From positions 496,001 to 560,000 of the forward strand of contig OY781923.1 of the NCBI GenBank assembly GCA_963677225.1: a DNA stretch of 64,000 nucleotides, given 5' to 3'. A model generated the notes under the pieces. The model had not been told where the DNA came from. It did not search any database and worked only from the letters and a program-made list of their open reading frames with translations. The stretch is from SABI01 sp028532915 (GTDB lineage: Bacteria > Spirochaetota > Spirochaetia > Sphaerochaetales > Sphaerochaetaceae). The position numbers were made by a program, and so were the translations under genes. Positions 50,819-59,483 of this stretch are shown here, in pieces; position 1 is the first letter of the stretch, and each line of letters begins with the position of its first letter.

Positions 50819-50847
50819 TTGACATATGCATTACAAATAGCTACATT
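50819..50847 (+). promoter_or_regulatory. Putative promoter of the toxin-antitoxin pair
   Basis: TTGACA (50819-50824), a 17-base spacer and TACATT (50842-50847). A TTACATGTAA palindrome just upstream could be an autoregulatory site. Confidence 0.5.
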
Positions 50848-50869
50848 ATAGGCATAGAGGAGTCATTAT

Positions 50870-51133
50870 ATGGGACATTCGACTGTAAATATCAATTTTC
50901 GTATGGACGCGGATTTAAAAAGCAATTTGGAAAAAGCTTGCCAGGAACTTGGTTTGACCCCTACAGCGGCTTTTACTATCTTTGCCACGAAGGTCGCAAG
51001 AGAGAAGCGTATTCCCTTCGAGGTCGCAGTTGATCCATTCTACAGCGACCAGAATATGACAAGACTCAAGAAATCGATTTCCCAGATGGAGTCAACCGGA
51101 GGTACTATCCACGAGGTGGATGTACGTGATTAA
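50870..51133 (+). CDS. dinJ: Antitoxin of the RelB/DinJ family
   Basis: This is an 87-residue antitoxin. The ribbon-helix-helix N-terminus has VNINFRMDADLKSNLEKACQ and LGLTPTAAFTIFATKV, standard for RelB/DinJ, and the flexible C-terminal part should wrap the toxin. It has AGAGGAG before the ATG. It overlaps the toxin gene by 14 bases. DinJ-type antitoxins usually pair with YafQ or RelE; here the partner looks like YoeB. Confidence 0.88.
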   Translation: MGHSTVNINFRMDADLKSNLEKACQELGLTPTAAFTIFATKVAREKRIPFEVAVDPFYSDQNMTRLKKSISQMESTGGTIHEVDVRD

Positions 51134-51389
51134 GGCATGGACGGACGATGCCTGGCAGGATTTTGAATACTGGACAAAACAAGATAAGAAAACCCTGAAG
51201 CGAATTCTAGCACTTCTTAGGGATATCGACCGAAATGGCAATAAGGGGATAGGTAAGCCGGAGCGACTGTCTGGGGATCTCGCTCCCTATTGGAGCCGGA
51301 GGATCGATGATTGTAACCGACTGGTCTATCGTATTGATGGAGAAGTCATCAGAATTGTCCAATGTGGTTCACATTATCGTGATAAGTAA
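51120..51389 (+). CDS. yoeB: Toxin of the YoeB/Txe family (ribosome-dependent mRNA endonuclease)
   Basis: This is an 89-residue toxin with the YoeB pattern: DDAWQDFEYWTKQDKKTLKR, GIGKPERLSGDLAPYWSRRID and NRLVYRIDGEVIRIVQCGSHY. The residues used for mRNA cleavage in YoeB (Glu46, Arg65, His83, Tyr84 in Escherichia coli) have counterparts here in KPERLSG, SRRID and the final SHY. It is cotranscribed with the antitoxin and should stabilise the island. Confidence 0.88.
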   Translation: MYVIKAWTDDAWQDFEYWTKQDKKTLKRILALLRDIDRNGNKGIGKPERLSGDLAPYWSRRIDDCNRLVYRIDGEVIRIVQCGSHYRDK

Positions 51390-51460
51390 TGGCGTTATGG
51401 TAATTCAATTGGGATGGTAAAAACCGGTGTGACTTCCGCCTTTGTAGATCTTGAGGAAGT

Positions 51461-52759
51461 TCAGGTCGTCGTCCACTTCCTGACATCCTGCTTTAACCAA
51501 GAGGTGTATGCTTCCAGTGAAACCTTCCCTTCACGTGCATCCTTCAGTCTTTGTTTTGCTTCATCGCGCCATGCGGAAAACTCTGCTTCTGTGATAGTGC
51601 CTCGTCTTTGACGGGCATAGTAGGTTTTATATGTGGCATTGTATGCTTTCAGAGCTGCATCCTCTTCAAGAAGCCTTGAGAACGACATTTTAGGACCTGC
51701 TACATCACAGGGGGAATCTTCCCCTTTGGGAGTACGTGAACAGTATTCTATCGTCGACTTGTCGGTTAGGAAATAACGGGAGCAGTGTCTGCATCGTTTG
51801 ACGATTACAGGCTCTTCAACCATCAGCCGAATCTCAAGAGAAATGAGCTGAGCAAAGGATTTAATCTCATATTCACTGAACAGCGCAGGGCGATTACTGG
51901 TTTGCGCCTTTTTAATCTCCTTCTGTAAATACGCATCCAGCTCACTGTCGATCTCAACCGAGTCATCATCAAGCTCTTTGAAGATTGCAGCAAACTCCTT
52001 CTTCTCTTCTGCCTGCTCTCTCCATTGTAATATATCATCAGGGCGCTCTACGTAGGTCTCCATAGAGAGAACCTGCCTGTTTCCCATACTCCATGAGAAA
52101 CGTTCAGTAAATGAGAAATCAGTCCTGATATCATCGATATTGAATACCTGCCGGTACAACCTGCAGCGCTCCTCAGTAGACAGCTTACCAAAGCGGGATG
52201 AGGAAGCATCCAGTATCCAATAGAGCCACCTCTTCACCTGAGCCTGTATCCTGTACAGATGCTCATACCCCCCCATCACATTCTTCAAACTTTTCTCTTT
52301 GTAAATTCCGTACTGTGTCTGTATCAACTCAGTCCTAGGCCGTACTCTGCCCCGTGCTGTTTCTGATAACACGATTGGGTCAGTCAGGTGCATGGCTGAT
52401 TTTATATACTCATCTTCACCTGCCAGCTCTATGGAGTTATGGATCAGGAGGATATTGAAGTAATCCAGCAGCATGTTCGACAACCCGTCCAGGTATGAGT
52501 CATTCTCCATGAGCGGATGTACCTGTCTGGCGGCTTTTTTCAGTTTCTTTACCTGCGCCGATGAGGTGTTCTCGTCAATACACATTCCCGTCTTTACATC
52601 GATTCTGCTGTTGAAATAGGCTTTGAATGCTGTCTTGAACTCAGAGAGGTCCATTTCTGCAAAATTAAACAACGCCTGGTGATCCCAACTTTCAAGGACA
52701 ATATCCTCATAGGGGGTGACAGCTGAGTAGCCGACTGAGAGCGGTCTGACAAATAGCAT
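51461..52759 (-). CDS. DUF6076-like protein with zinc-binding Cys cluster
   Basis: This is a 432-residue protein of unknown function. Near residue 330 it has CRHCSRYFL, then EYCSR and SPC, a four-Cys zinc-finger-like cluster. The rest is helical, with a charged C-terminus. The ATG at 52759 is preceded by GGAGG at seven bases and is preferred over an ATG at 52783 that lacks one. It is divergent from the phage-type module. Similar proteins occur in accessory and phage regions of Firmicutes and spirochaetes. The family name is a recollection and should be checked. Confidence 0.6.
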   Translation of the reverse strand: MLFVRPLSVGYSAVTPYEDIVLESWDHQALFNFAEMDLSEFKTAFKAYFNSRIDVKTGMCIDENTSSAQVKKLKKAARQVHPLMENDSYLDGLSNMLLDYFNILLIHNSIELAGEDEYIKSAMHLTDPIVLSETARGRVRPRTELIQTQYGIYKEKSLKNVMGGYEHLYRIQAQVKRWLYWILDASSSRFGKLSTEERCRLYRQVFNIDDIRTDFSFTERFSWSMGNRQVLSMETYVERPDDILQWREQAEEKKEFAAIFKELDDDSVEIDSELDAYLQKEIKKAQTSNRPALFSEYEIKSFAQLISLEIRLMVEEPVIVKRCRHCSRYFLTDKSTIEYCSRTPKGEDSPCDVAGPKMSFSRLLEEDAALKAYNATYKTYYARQRRGTITEAEFSAWRDEAKQRLKDAREGKVSLEAYTSWLKQDVRKWTTT

Positions 52760-52892
52760 ACGGGATCCTCCACAGCGATACATATCAGGAAGAGTGAAAT
52801 TCTCCCTGTCACGAATCTACCCCGTGTTCAGGGTAAAAGTCAAGAAAATTAGATTGTCGAGAGAAATAATATAAAATATTCACTAATCACTA

Positions 52893-52921
52893 TTGACCCG
52901 TAATTCCGACCTCTGTATAGT
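52893..52921 (+). promoter_or_regulatory. Promoter of the phage-type module
   Basis: TTGACC (52893-52898), a 17-base spacer and TATAGT (52916-52921), about 60 bases before the first gene of the module. Confidence 0.6.
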
Positions 52922-52981
52922 AAAGTAGTAAGCTGATAAAACTATAAAGAACTCACTACAATAACAAGGAGGTCTCAGCAT

Positions 52982-53440
52982 ATGAATTTACAATACTGCA
53001 GGGCAGTGTGGACGGCGAAGATTGAGCTTCAGTCATTACAGGATCAAATGGACAGCAGCTGCTCATACCACAAGGCAGTGGGAGGCGAAGGGAGGTTCCG
53101 AGGGGCTCTTCATGGAGACCCGACAGGGAATGCTGCTATCAGGAGAGAGTCTCTCAGAAAAAGACTCACCGGCATGATCGATCGTTGTGAAACGGTTATC
53201 GACAGAGCAGAGGATGAACTGAACGGGATCGGGAATGCGGAGTTCAGAGCACTGCTCAGATGGAGACTGTTCTTTCATCTGAAATGGAAGGATATCGCGG
53301 CAAAGTATTCCAACCTGATATCAGCCGATGCTGTGAAAAAGCGGTTTCAGAGGTACTGCGCTGAATACGATGTATATGTAGATGACGATGAGCACACCAG
53401 CTCATACCCCCGGGAGGCTTCAGAACATGGAGCCTCTTAA
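52982..53440 (+). CDS. Phage-type protein with sigma-like C-terminal helix-turn-helix
   Basis: This is a 152-residue protein with a helical N-terminus and a C-terminal segment, LRWRLFFHLKWKDIAAKYSN and then SADAVKKRFQRYC, that resembles sigma region 4-like helices of phage late regulators (RinA/ArpU-like). It has AAGGAGG before the ATG and is the first gene of the module. The specific family is not certain. Confidence 0.55.
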   Translation: MNLQYCRAVWTAKIELQSLQDQMDSSCSYHKAVGGEGRFRGALHGDPTGNAAIRRESLRKRLTGMIDRCETVIDRAEDELNGIGNAEFRALLRWRLFFHLKWKDIAAKYSNLISADAVKKRFQRYCAEYDVYVDDDEHTSSYPREASEHGAS

Positions 53441-56400
53441 TTTTTTTCGGCAGTGGTTTTCCCGCTGTCCTTCCGATTCAACACTGACACTCTCCTACTT
53501 TAAAGGTAAACGGTGTATCAGCCAGCATTATACCTTCGATGACCTGGAGCACTTTGTTGAGGATGGAGTGAAGTATGGTCAGGAACATAACACTTTTTTC
53601 AGTGTTTCCCCGACCACCCTTCCTCTGAAAAGCTCAGCGAGAGGATCCAATACGCAGGTTGCCTCTATGCCGGGTTTCTATGTCGATATCGACCTGCGGG
53701 ATCCTTCTGCCCATGTGCAGAAAGCATTACCGGAAGATCTCGCAGAAGTCCGTACACTCATCGATACACACCTGCCAGCCCCGACAAGTATGGTATTCAC
53801 TGGTCATGGTGTTCATCTGTACTACCTCCTAACTGACGCGATGATTATCACCGATGAACCAGCGCGGAAGCAAGCAGAAGCGTATCAGGGGGCATTCTAT
53901 GAATTTGTCAGAGCGAAGTTTGCAGAGAAGGGATGGAAGATAGATAAGTGCTGTGATCTTGCATGGATGATGAGATTCCCTGGTTCTCTGAACCTGAAGG
54001 ATCCTGATCAGATCGTGCAGTGTCATATCCTCGAACTTGGGGAGCATAGTTACCCCTTGAGTGATTTTGAAAAGTACCTGTCTCCCATTGAGGCAGCTCT
54101 CTCATGTGAGAGTATAGCGAAACCTGTCCTCCCGGTTCCTTCCCTTTTGCAGGAGAGCGAATACGTGCAAGCGGGCAGCGCAGACAGGATATTCGAACAG
54201 TGCTCGGTTATCAGATACCTGAAGGATCATCCTGATGAGCAGAGTGAACCTCTGTGGAAAGCTGCCATCGATAATATCTCTTTGGCATCCGACGGGTATC
54301 AGAAGTGCCACGAATTCAGTGAAGGGTATCCCGGTTACAGCGTGGAGGAGACGGACACGAAGATCCAGCGTGCACAGATGAGCAGAAAGCCCTGTACCTG
54401 TGCACATTTCAGATCTCTCGGCTCTGATTGCCCGGAAGCAGGGTGCGGAGTGAAAGCTCCCATCGTCTTTGCCCTTCCTTCTACGCTGGAACAGATTCAT
54501 GAGATGCTGAGTCAGGAAAAGCTTGATGCCGGTGAGATACTGCAGGATAGAAACCTGAAACTTCTTGCTGAAGCAAAGGAATATCATCCGGCTGAGTATG
54601 CTTATCTCAAAGTGAAGCTGAAGAAAACAGGATTATCTATGAGGGATCTTGAGAAAGCTATCAAGAAAGTACAACAGGATGACCTGAAAATCAACGTCAG
54701 CGCGAGGGATGATTTCGATGGTGAACCCAATGAGATCAATATTGAGGGGCTGGATCTTCACGGAGCAATGGAACCTATCGGAGTTAGAGTTACGATGGAG
54801 GAGGGGATTGTATCTTCCAATTACTATAAAGGAGAGAAGCAATATGCAACCCTTTGTTCTCACCCTGTGGTCATCACAAGGATTATGGAGAATATCGATA
54901 CAGCTCAGGAGAGAATGGAGCTTGCCTTTATTCGAAATGATAGAATAAAGCATCTGAAGGCACCGAGAGCTGATCTGTTGAATAAGAACTCATTGGTGAA
55001 ATATGCAAATACCGGGTTGCCTGTCTCTTCTGGCAATAGTGAAGGTATGGTTCGGTACCTGATAGCGTATGAAGATACGAATGAGGATGTCATCCCCGTC
55101 ATCAGAAGTATCGAGCGTATCGGGTGGCTTGATGGCTGGAAAGAATTCTTTCCCTGCAGCTATGAGGGAGAGATCCTTTTTGAGGATGAAGATCAGGAGA
55201 TTGTAAAAGGTCTGTGTGAAATGGGGGATTATACACTGTGGAAACAGACAGCTCTCAAGGTACGGGAGAACACGATATCCCGTGCAATCCTTGATGCCTC
55301 TGCGGCTTCTCCTCTTCTGGAACTGTTAAAACTGAGAATCATCATGATGCACAACTGGTTCACGTCGCGTAGCGGGAAAACGGCTGCTTTGAAGTTTGCC
55401 ATATCACTGTGGGGAGCCCCTGAGAGGCTGATAGGAAATTTCAACAGTACCCTTGTCGGCTTTGAGCGCAGAGCAGCAATCCTGAAACACCTTCCCCTCG
55501 GAATTGATGAACTCCAAGAGATTTCAAAAAACCTCTCTCCTTCTCAGATTGTCTACCAGCTGGGAAACGGTCAAGGGAAGACCCGTGGAGCACGAGTGGG
55601 AGGCCTTCAGGAAACCTCAAGATGGCGTTGCAGTATCCTCACTACAGGAGAGCAGCCCTTGACCGGTGACAATACGATGGACGGTGTGATTAGCCGCTCT
55701 ATAGAAATCTATGGTGCGCCGCTTGAAGATCCTGAATTCGGACGAACGGTTCATCAGGTGAGTGAAGCACACTACGGGTTTGCCGGCAAGAAGTATATCG
55801 AGTATCTGATCAAGCAGGTGTTACATGAAAAGGGGAAGATCCAGGCAGACTACCAATCAATGAGAGATACACTCAAGACTTCCTTTGAAGAGCTGGAATT
55901 AGGGAACGCTGGACCTCATCTGGACAGTGTCGCTCTGATCTGCCTTGCAGACAGATATCTCTCTGAGTCGATCTTTGAAGAAGATTATGCTGCATATGAT
56001 CACTTAAAGATCCCGTCCAGTGTGATTATCGAGGATGCGATCAAGGTGGGTCTTTCGCTCTTGAAGAACATCAAAAGTCAGGAGAAGGAAGACAGTATCG
56101 AAAGAGCATGGAGTTTCATAGAAGGCTGGGTAGCAGCAAACCGGCGTAGTTTCGCTGAATTTGCTCCTGTGAGATACGGGAAGCTCGAGAGTCATAGAGT
56201 GTATATTATCGTCAGTGTACTTCGGGACGCTCTTCAGAAAGCCGGGTTCTCTCATGACAAGTGCATCAAGGGATTTCTGGATAGAGGATACATTGACTCC
56301 TTCCAGGATGGATCGAAGAAGGGTTCTCACCAGATGCAGAAGAAGATCAACGGGATCAATAACCGGGTGGTGTGTGCACACATCGACGTGGAACCTCCTG

Positions 56401-56447
56401 AGGTAGATGAATCTGATTTTCTTGGTTTCACCTCACCTGCGCCGTAG
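53427..56447 (+). CDS. Phage/plasmid replication protein: primase-like N-terminus with DUF927 helicase domain
   Basis: This is a 1006-residue replication protein. The N-terminal part (about 1-230) looks like an archaeo-eukaryotic primase of the RepB type: GFYVDIDLRDPSAH holds the metal-binding D-x-D, and PTSMVFTGHGVHLYYLL follows. Cys-rich CTCAHFRSLGSDCPEAGC sits near residue 325. From about residue 440 a DUF927 domain follows, with P-loop SRSGKTAALKFAISLWG and IDELQEISK. The ATG at 53427 follows GGGAGG; an earlier in-frame ATG at 53382 lies inside the previous gene. It would start replication of the former phage or plasmid. Confidence 0.8.
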   Translation: MEPLNFFRQWFSRCPSDSTLTLSYFKGKRCISQHYTFDDLEHFVEDGVKYGQEHNTFFSVSPTTLPLKSSARGSNTQVASMPGFYVDIDLRDPSAHVQKALPEDLAEVRTLIDTHLPAPTSMVFTGHGVHLYYLLTDAMIITDEPARKQAEAYQGAFYEFVRAKFAEKGWKIDKCCDLAWMMRFPGSLNLKDPDQIVQCHILELGEHSYPLSDFEKYLSPIEAALSCESIAKPVLPVPSLLQESEYVQAGSADRIFEQCSVIRYLKDHPDEQSEPLWKAAIDNISLASDGYQKCHEFSEGYPGYSVEETDTKIQRAQMSRKPCTCAHFRSLGSDCPEAGCGVKAPIVFALPSTLEQIHEMLSQEKLDAGEILQDRNLKLLAEAKEYHPAEYAYLKVKLKKTGLSMRDLEKAIKKVQQDDLKINVSARDDFDGEPNEINIEGLDLHGAMEPIGVRVTMEEGIVSSNYYKGEKQYATLCSHPVVITRIMENIDTAQERMELAFIRNDRIKHLKAPRADLLNKNSLVKYANTGLPVSSGNSEGMVRYLIAYEDTNEDVIPVIRSIERIGWLDGWKEFFPCSYEGEILFEDEDQEIVKGLCEMGDYTLWKQTALKVRENTISRAILDASAASPLLELLKLRIIMMHNWFTSRSGKTAALKFAISLWGAPERLIGNFNSTLVGFERRAAILKHLPLGIDELQEISKNLSPSQIVYQLGNGQGKTRGARVGGLQETSRWRCSILTTGEQPLTGDNTMDGVISRSIEIYGAPLEDPEFGRTVHQVSEAHYGFAGKKYIEYLIKQVLHEKGKIQADYQSMRDTLKTSFEELELGNAGPHLDSVALICLADRYLSESIFEEDYAAYDHLKIPSSVIIEDAIKVGLSLLKNIKSQEKEDSIERAWSFIEGWVAANRRSFAEFAPVRYGKLESHRVYIIVSVLRDALQKAGFSHDKCIKGFLDRGYIDSFQDGSKKGSHQMQKKINGINNRVVCAHIDVEPPEVDESDFLGFTSPAP

Positions 56448-56823
56448 GTCCTGTGAGATCACTGCTTGAAGGTAACGCTGTAACGTTCTTTTTCACAGCA
56501 TACCAAGATCTATTATGGAAAAAATAATTGCCTCTACAGTATGTGCTGCCACAAGGAAAGGGAGGAGAAAAGAGAATAATCATTTCTTCCCTATAAAGTA
56601 TATGTAGATTACGTTACTTACGTTACCCTATCTATTCATTGAATCTATTTCCTTTTCACAAAAACCTTCGGTGAGGTAGCGTTTGGGTAACCCTCTGGCG
56701 TTTTCCCGTTACCTTTGAGATTTCAGGTCGATAATGCTCTTCCCTTATTCTTTAGCCGCTGGGTAGTGCAGGGATTCAGCTCATATCACGGCGGAACAAC
56801 AACTAAACACAAGGAGATACCTC
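56448..56823 (+). other. Intergenic region with GTAACG-type repeats, candidate replication origin
   Basis: These 376 bases hold no gene. They carry at least five GTAACG/CGTTAC motifs: GGTAACG at 56471, TGTAACG at 56479, CGTTACT at 56612, CGTTACC at 56621 and CGTTACC at 56707. Two relatives are at 56675 and 56686. The pairs are 8 to 11 bases apart. The stretch between the pairs is AT-rich. The layout next to a replication protein gene is that of an iteron origin. Confidence 0.4.
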
Positions 56824-57354
56824 ATGGTGTATTACAAAGCATTTGATAAAGATTTACGTGGATATAACGGATTCCAATTTGAAGTCGGAAAGACCTACAC
56901 CCACGAGAGTGATGATTCGTGGGTCTGGTTCCACTATACCCATTATCTGAACGTTGGACTCTGGACCTATACAAACGTTGATACGCGCTTCTGTATCGTC
57001 GAACCACTGGGCAAGAGACGATATTATCGCAAACCGGACTTTTTCCCCGGAAGATTTTGGTCGACCCAGAAGCTTCGGATTGTACGGGAGCTCAGCAGGG
57101 AAGAGGTATTTGAGATCCTTTTCAAAGAACATACTCCCTTCTGGCTTATAAACGCACTTAAACCTCCCTTTGAAGTGTTATGGAGGTACAGTCCTCGTCG
57201 TATCGTGGGTGACTGCGTGTTTGATGAAATTGTCAGACAACGAGATGACTTCACTCTTAAACAGAAGAAAGCCCTCATGCCGAAGAAATATCATCGGTTG
57301 GCAGAGATCTATGAAGAAGTGAGAGAGATCAGGGAGAAGATGAATGCCGTATAA
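56824..57354 (+). CDS. Phage-associated protein (DUF7666-like N-terminus)
   Basis: This is a 176-residue protein. The N-terminus, YYKAFDKDLRGYNGFQFEVG and KTYTHE, resembles a domain often found in phage accessory proteins, with no known function. The middle repeats aromatic residues, and the C-terminus is a charged helix (RLAEIYEEVREIREKM). AAGGAG precedes the ATG. It overlaps the HNH gene by 11 bases. Confidence 0.6.
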   Translation: MVYYKAFDKDLRGYNGFQFEVGKTYTHESDDSWVWFHYTHYLNVGLWTYTNVDTRFCIVEPLGKRRYYRKPDFFPGRFWSTQKLRIVRELSREEVFEILFKEHTPFWLINALKPPFEVLWRYSPRRIVGDCVFDEIVRQRDDFTLKQKKALMPKKYHRLAEIYEEVREIREKMNAV

Positions 57355-57691
57355 ACCGAAGAAGCCCTGTGCCTATCCCGGGTGTCCGAATCTCTCTGAT
57401 GACCGCTACTGTCCTCAGCACCGCTCTCTCAAGAATAAACAGTACAACAGGTATGGGAGACGAGAGAGTACAAGGAACAGTTACGGCGCTCAGTGGCGTA
57501 CTATCAGGAATGAGTTTATTGCTGAGCATCCGTACTGCGAAGTCTGCAGGAGGGAAGGTCGCCAGGTGGCAACACAGGTTGTGCACCACATCGTTGAGCT
57601 TTCCAAAGGCGGAACTCATGACGAATCAAATCTGGTTTCACTGTGCAGATCCTGTCACAGCAGAGTTCACCATGAGCTCAGGAAAGAATAG
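57344..57691 (+). CDS. Phage HNH endonuclease
   Basis: This is a 115-residue nuclease with two zinc-binding Cys groups (CAYPGCPN with CPQH, and CEVCRREG with CRSCH) and the HNH motif VVHHIVELSKGGTHDESNLV. HNH proteins of this size are usual just before the small terminase gene in tailed phages and assist packaging cuts. The gene overlaps its upstream neighbour and has GGGAG eight bases before the ATG. Confidence 0.9.
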   Translation: MPYKPKKPCAYPGCPNLSDDRYCPQHRSLKNKQYNRYGRRESTRNSYGAQWRTIRNEFIAEHPYCEVCRREGRQVATQVVHHIVELSKGGTHDESNLVSLCRSCHSRVHHELRKE

Positions 57692-57819
57692 CTGGGGGAA
57701 GGGGGGTCAAAATCTCTACGAGATATATTCCATATAGCGAGCAGCCCTATCACGCGCAAAGAAGGCGAAATCGAAGGGGGGATTAACCCCCTCTTCACCC
57801 ATAACAAAGGAGGCCAGAG

Positions 57820-58368
57820 ATGGCAAAGGACGGTACAAACCGAGGAGGCGCTCAAATTGGTGCCGGACGTAAACGAAAAGCACTCGCTGAAAAAATCGCG
57901 GGCGGCAATCCCGGAGGAAGGAGACTTGAGATGTTGGATCTGGATGATGCAGCAGACCTGGAAGAATTCGAGATGCCCCCTATCAAGGATTTTATGAAAG
58001 AGACTCAGAAGAATGGTATGGACTTGTGTGCAGAAGAAGTGTTCACCAATACCTATAAGTGGCTCCATTCAATCAGCTGTGAAACTCTGGTATCGAGTCA
58101 GCTCGTGGAGGAGCATGCCATGTCGGTTGCCAGATGGGTTCAGTGTGAGCGTGCTATCAGCCAGTATGGATTTCTTGCCAAGCATCCAACGACCGGAGCT
58201 GCGATACAAAGCCCGTATGTCAGCATGACACAGTCCTTCCTGAAACAGGTGAATCAGATCTGGTATCAGATCTTCCAGCTCGTCAAAGAGAACTGTGTGG
58301 TTCCAGTCAAATCCAGGGATCCTCAGGATGACCTGATGGAACAGCTGCTTTCTGAAAAACGACGGTAA
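57820..58368 (+). CDS. Phage terminase small subunit, P27 family
   Basis: This is a 182-residue DNA-packaging protein. It has the GRKRKALAEKIAGGNPGGRR basic N-terminus, then a long helical part ending QIWYQIFQLVKENCV, as in P27-family small terminases. It would recognise phage DNA for packaging. The large terminase and portal genes that should follow are absent: the next genes are a DUF4314 protein and a broken amidoligase, so the phage has been deleted from here on. AAAGGAGG precedes the ATG. Confidence 0.82.
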   Translation: MAKDGTNRGGAQIGAGRKRKALAEKIAGGNPGGRRLEMLDLDDAADLEEFEMPPIKDFMKETQKNGMDLCAEEVFTNTYKWLHSISCETLVSSQLVEEHAMSVARWVQCERAISQYGFLAKHPTTGAAIQSPYVSMTQSFLKQVNQIWYQIFQLVKENCVVPVKSRDPQDDLMEQLLSEKRR

Positions 58369-58428
58369 CTTTCTATGAGATTGAGTCTGAAGCTAGGAAA
58401 TGAATGCACATTGACATGGAGGAAGAGC

Positions 58429-58668
58429 ATGGATGAGATGAACCGAAAGAGAGTCGAGGTCCTTAAGGAACAATATCCAGCAGGGTGTCTCGTGGGACTG
58501 GTGTGCATGGATGACCAGGGCGCTCCTCCCAAGGGAACCAAGGGAGAAGTTATGTACGTCGACGATACCAGAACAATACATGTTATCTGGCAGAACGGTT
58601 CGACTTTGGGTGTGGTGCCAGGGATCGATATGGTCAGAAAACTGGAAGAAGAAATACCTACAAAATAG
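58429..58668 (+). CDS. DUF4314-family small protein
   Basis: This is a 79-residue protein that matches DUF4314: RVEVLKEQYPAGCLVGLVCM, then DDQGAPPKGTKGEV and VDDTRTIHVIWQNGSTLGV. Its function is unknown; the family is common in phages and conjugative elements, near amidoligase genes. The ATG at 58429 follows GGAGGA by five bases; the open frame extends upstream without a ribosome site. Confidence 0.78.
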   Translation: MDEMNRKRVEVLKEQYPAGCLVGLVCMDDQGAPPKGTKGEVMYVDDTRTIHVIWQNGSTLGVVPGIDMVRKLEEEIPTK

Positions 58669-58761
58669 TGTATCTTATTTAAAGATATACACTTGCTATA
58701 TATCCCTCTTTGAGTGATTACTACAGTACGACCAAATACACACAAAAGAGAGGTAGCGAGC

Positions 58762-59403
58762 ATGGACAAGGCAACACGGTTCGGAATCGAAATAGAGATG
58801 ACAGGCATCATCCGCAAGGATGCAGCTCTTGCAGCACAGACAGTCCTTGGTGGCGAGCTTGTTTACATGGCCTACTACGACACCTACGAACTAAAAACCT
58901 TCGACGGTCGAAAGTGGAAGTTCACCTACGACGGGTCCATCCGATGCCAGACCAAACGGGGAAGGATCAAAGAGAGTGCATCACGCCTATACAGCGTCGA
59001 GCTTGTCAGCCCGATTCTTACCTACGAAGAGGACATCAAGAGCCTGCAGGAGGTTATCAGAACCCTGAGAAGGGCTGGTGCTTTCACTAACAGTTCCTGC
59101 GGTATCCACATCCACCTCGACGGAGAGCCGCACACTCCCCGCTCAATCCGCAACTTCGTGAACATCATCTACTCTCGAAATGACCTCTTCTACAAGGCCC
59201 TCGGCATAGAAGCCCAGAGGGCACGGTACTGCAAAAGGATGGACGAACACCTTGTGGCAACCATGAACCGCAAGAAACCGACAACCTTCGCTTCGATCGA
59301 GAGCATCTGGTACGAAGGGTATCGGGGAAGCAGGGAGGCGCACTACCACGACAGTCGCTACCATTTTTTAAACCTGCACTCCTTTTTCTATTTAGGAAAG
59401 TGA
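58762..59403 (+). pseudogene. Amidoligase-family protein, C-terminally truncated
   Basis: About 213 codons of an amidoligase of the ATP-grasp-like/glutamine synthetase-related fold (putative amidoligase, common on phages and integrative elements). It has RFGIEIEMTGI, YELVSP-like YSVELVSPIL, SSCGIHIHLDG and YHFLNLHSFF. Intact relatives are about 100 residues longer and continue after LHSFF. Here the frame runs into YLGK and stops, so the right edge of the foreign island cuts the gene at about 59390. Product, if made, is likely inactive. Confidence 0.75.
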
Positions 59404-59483
59404 TGATTCTTTCTCGTAAATCCTGTACCTTGTTGATAAAGTATGAACGCAGGTGATGTGTATACCGGCAATAAGGATGAAAT

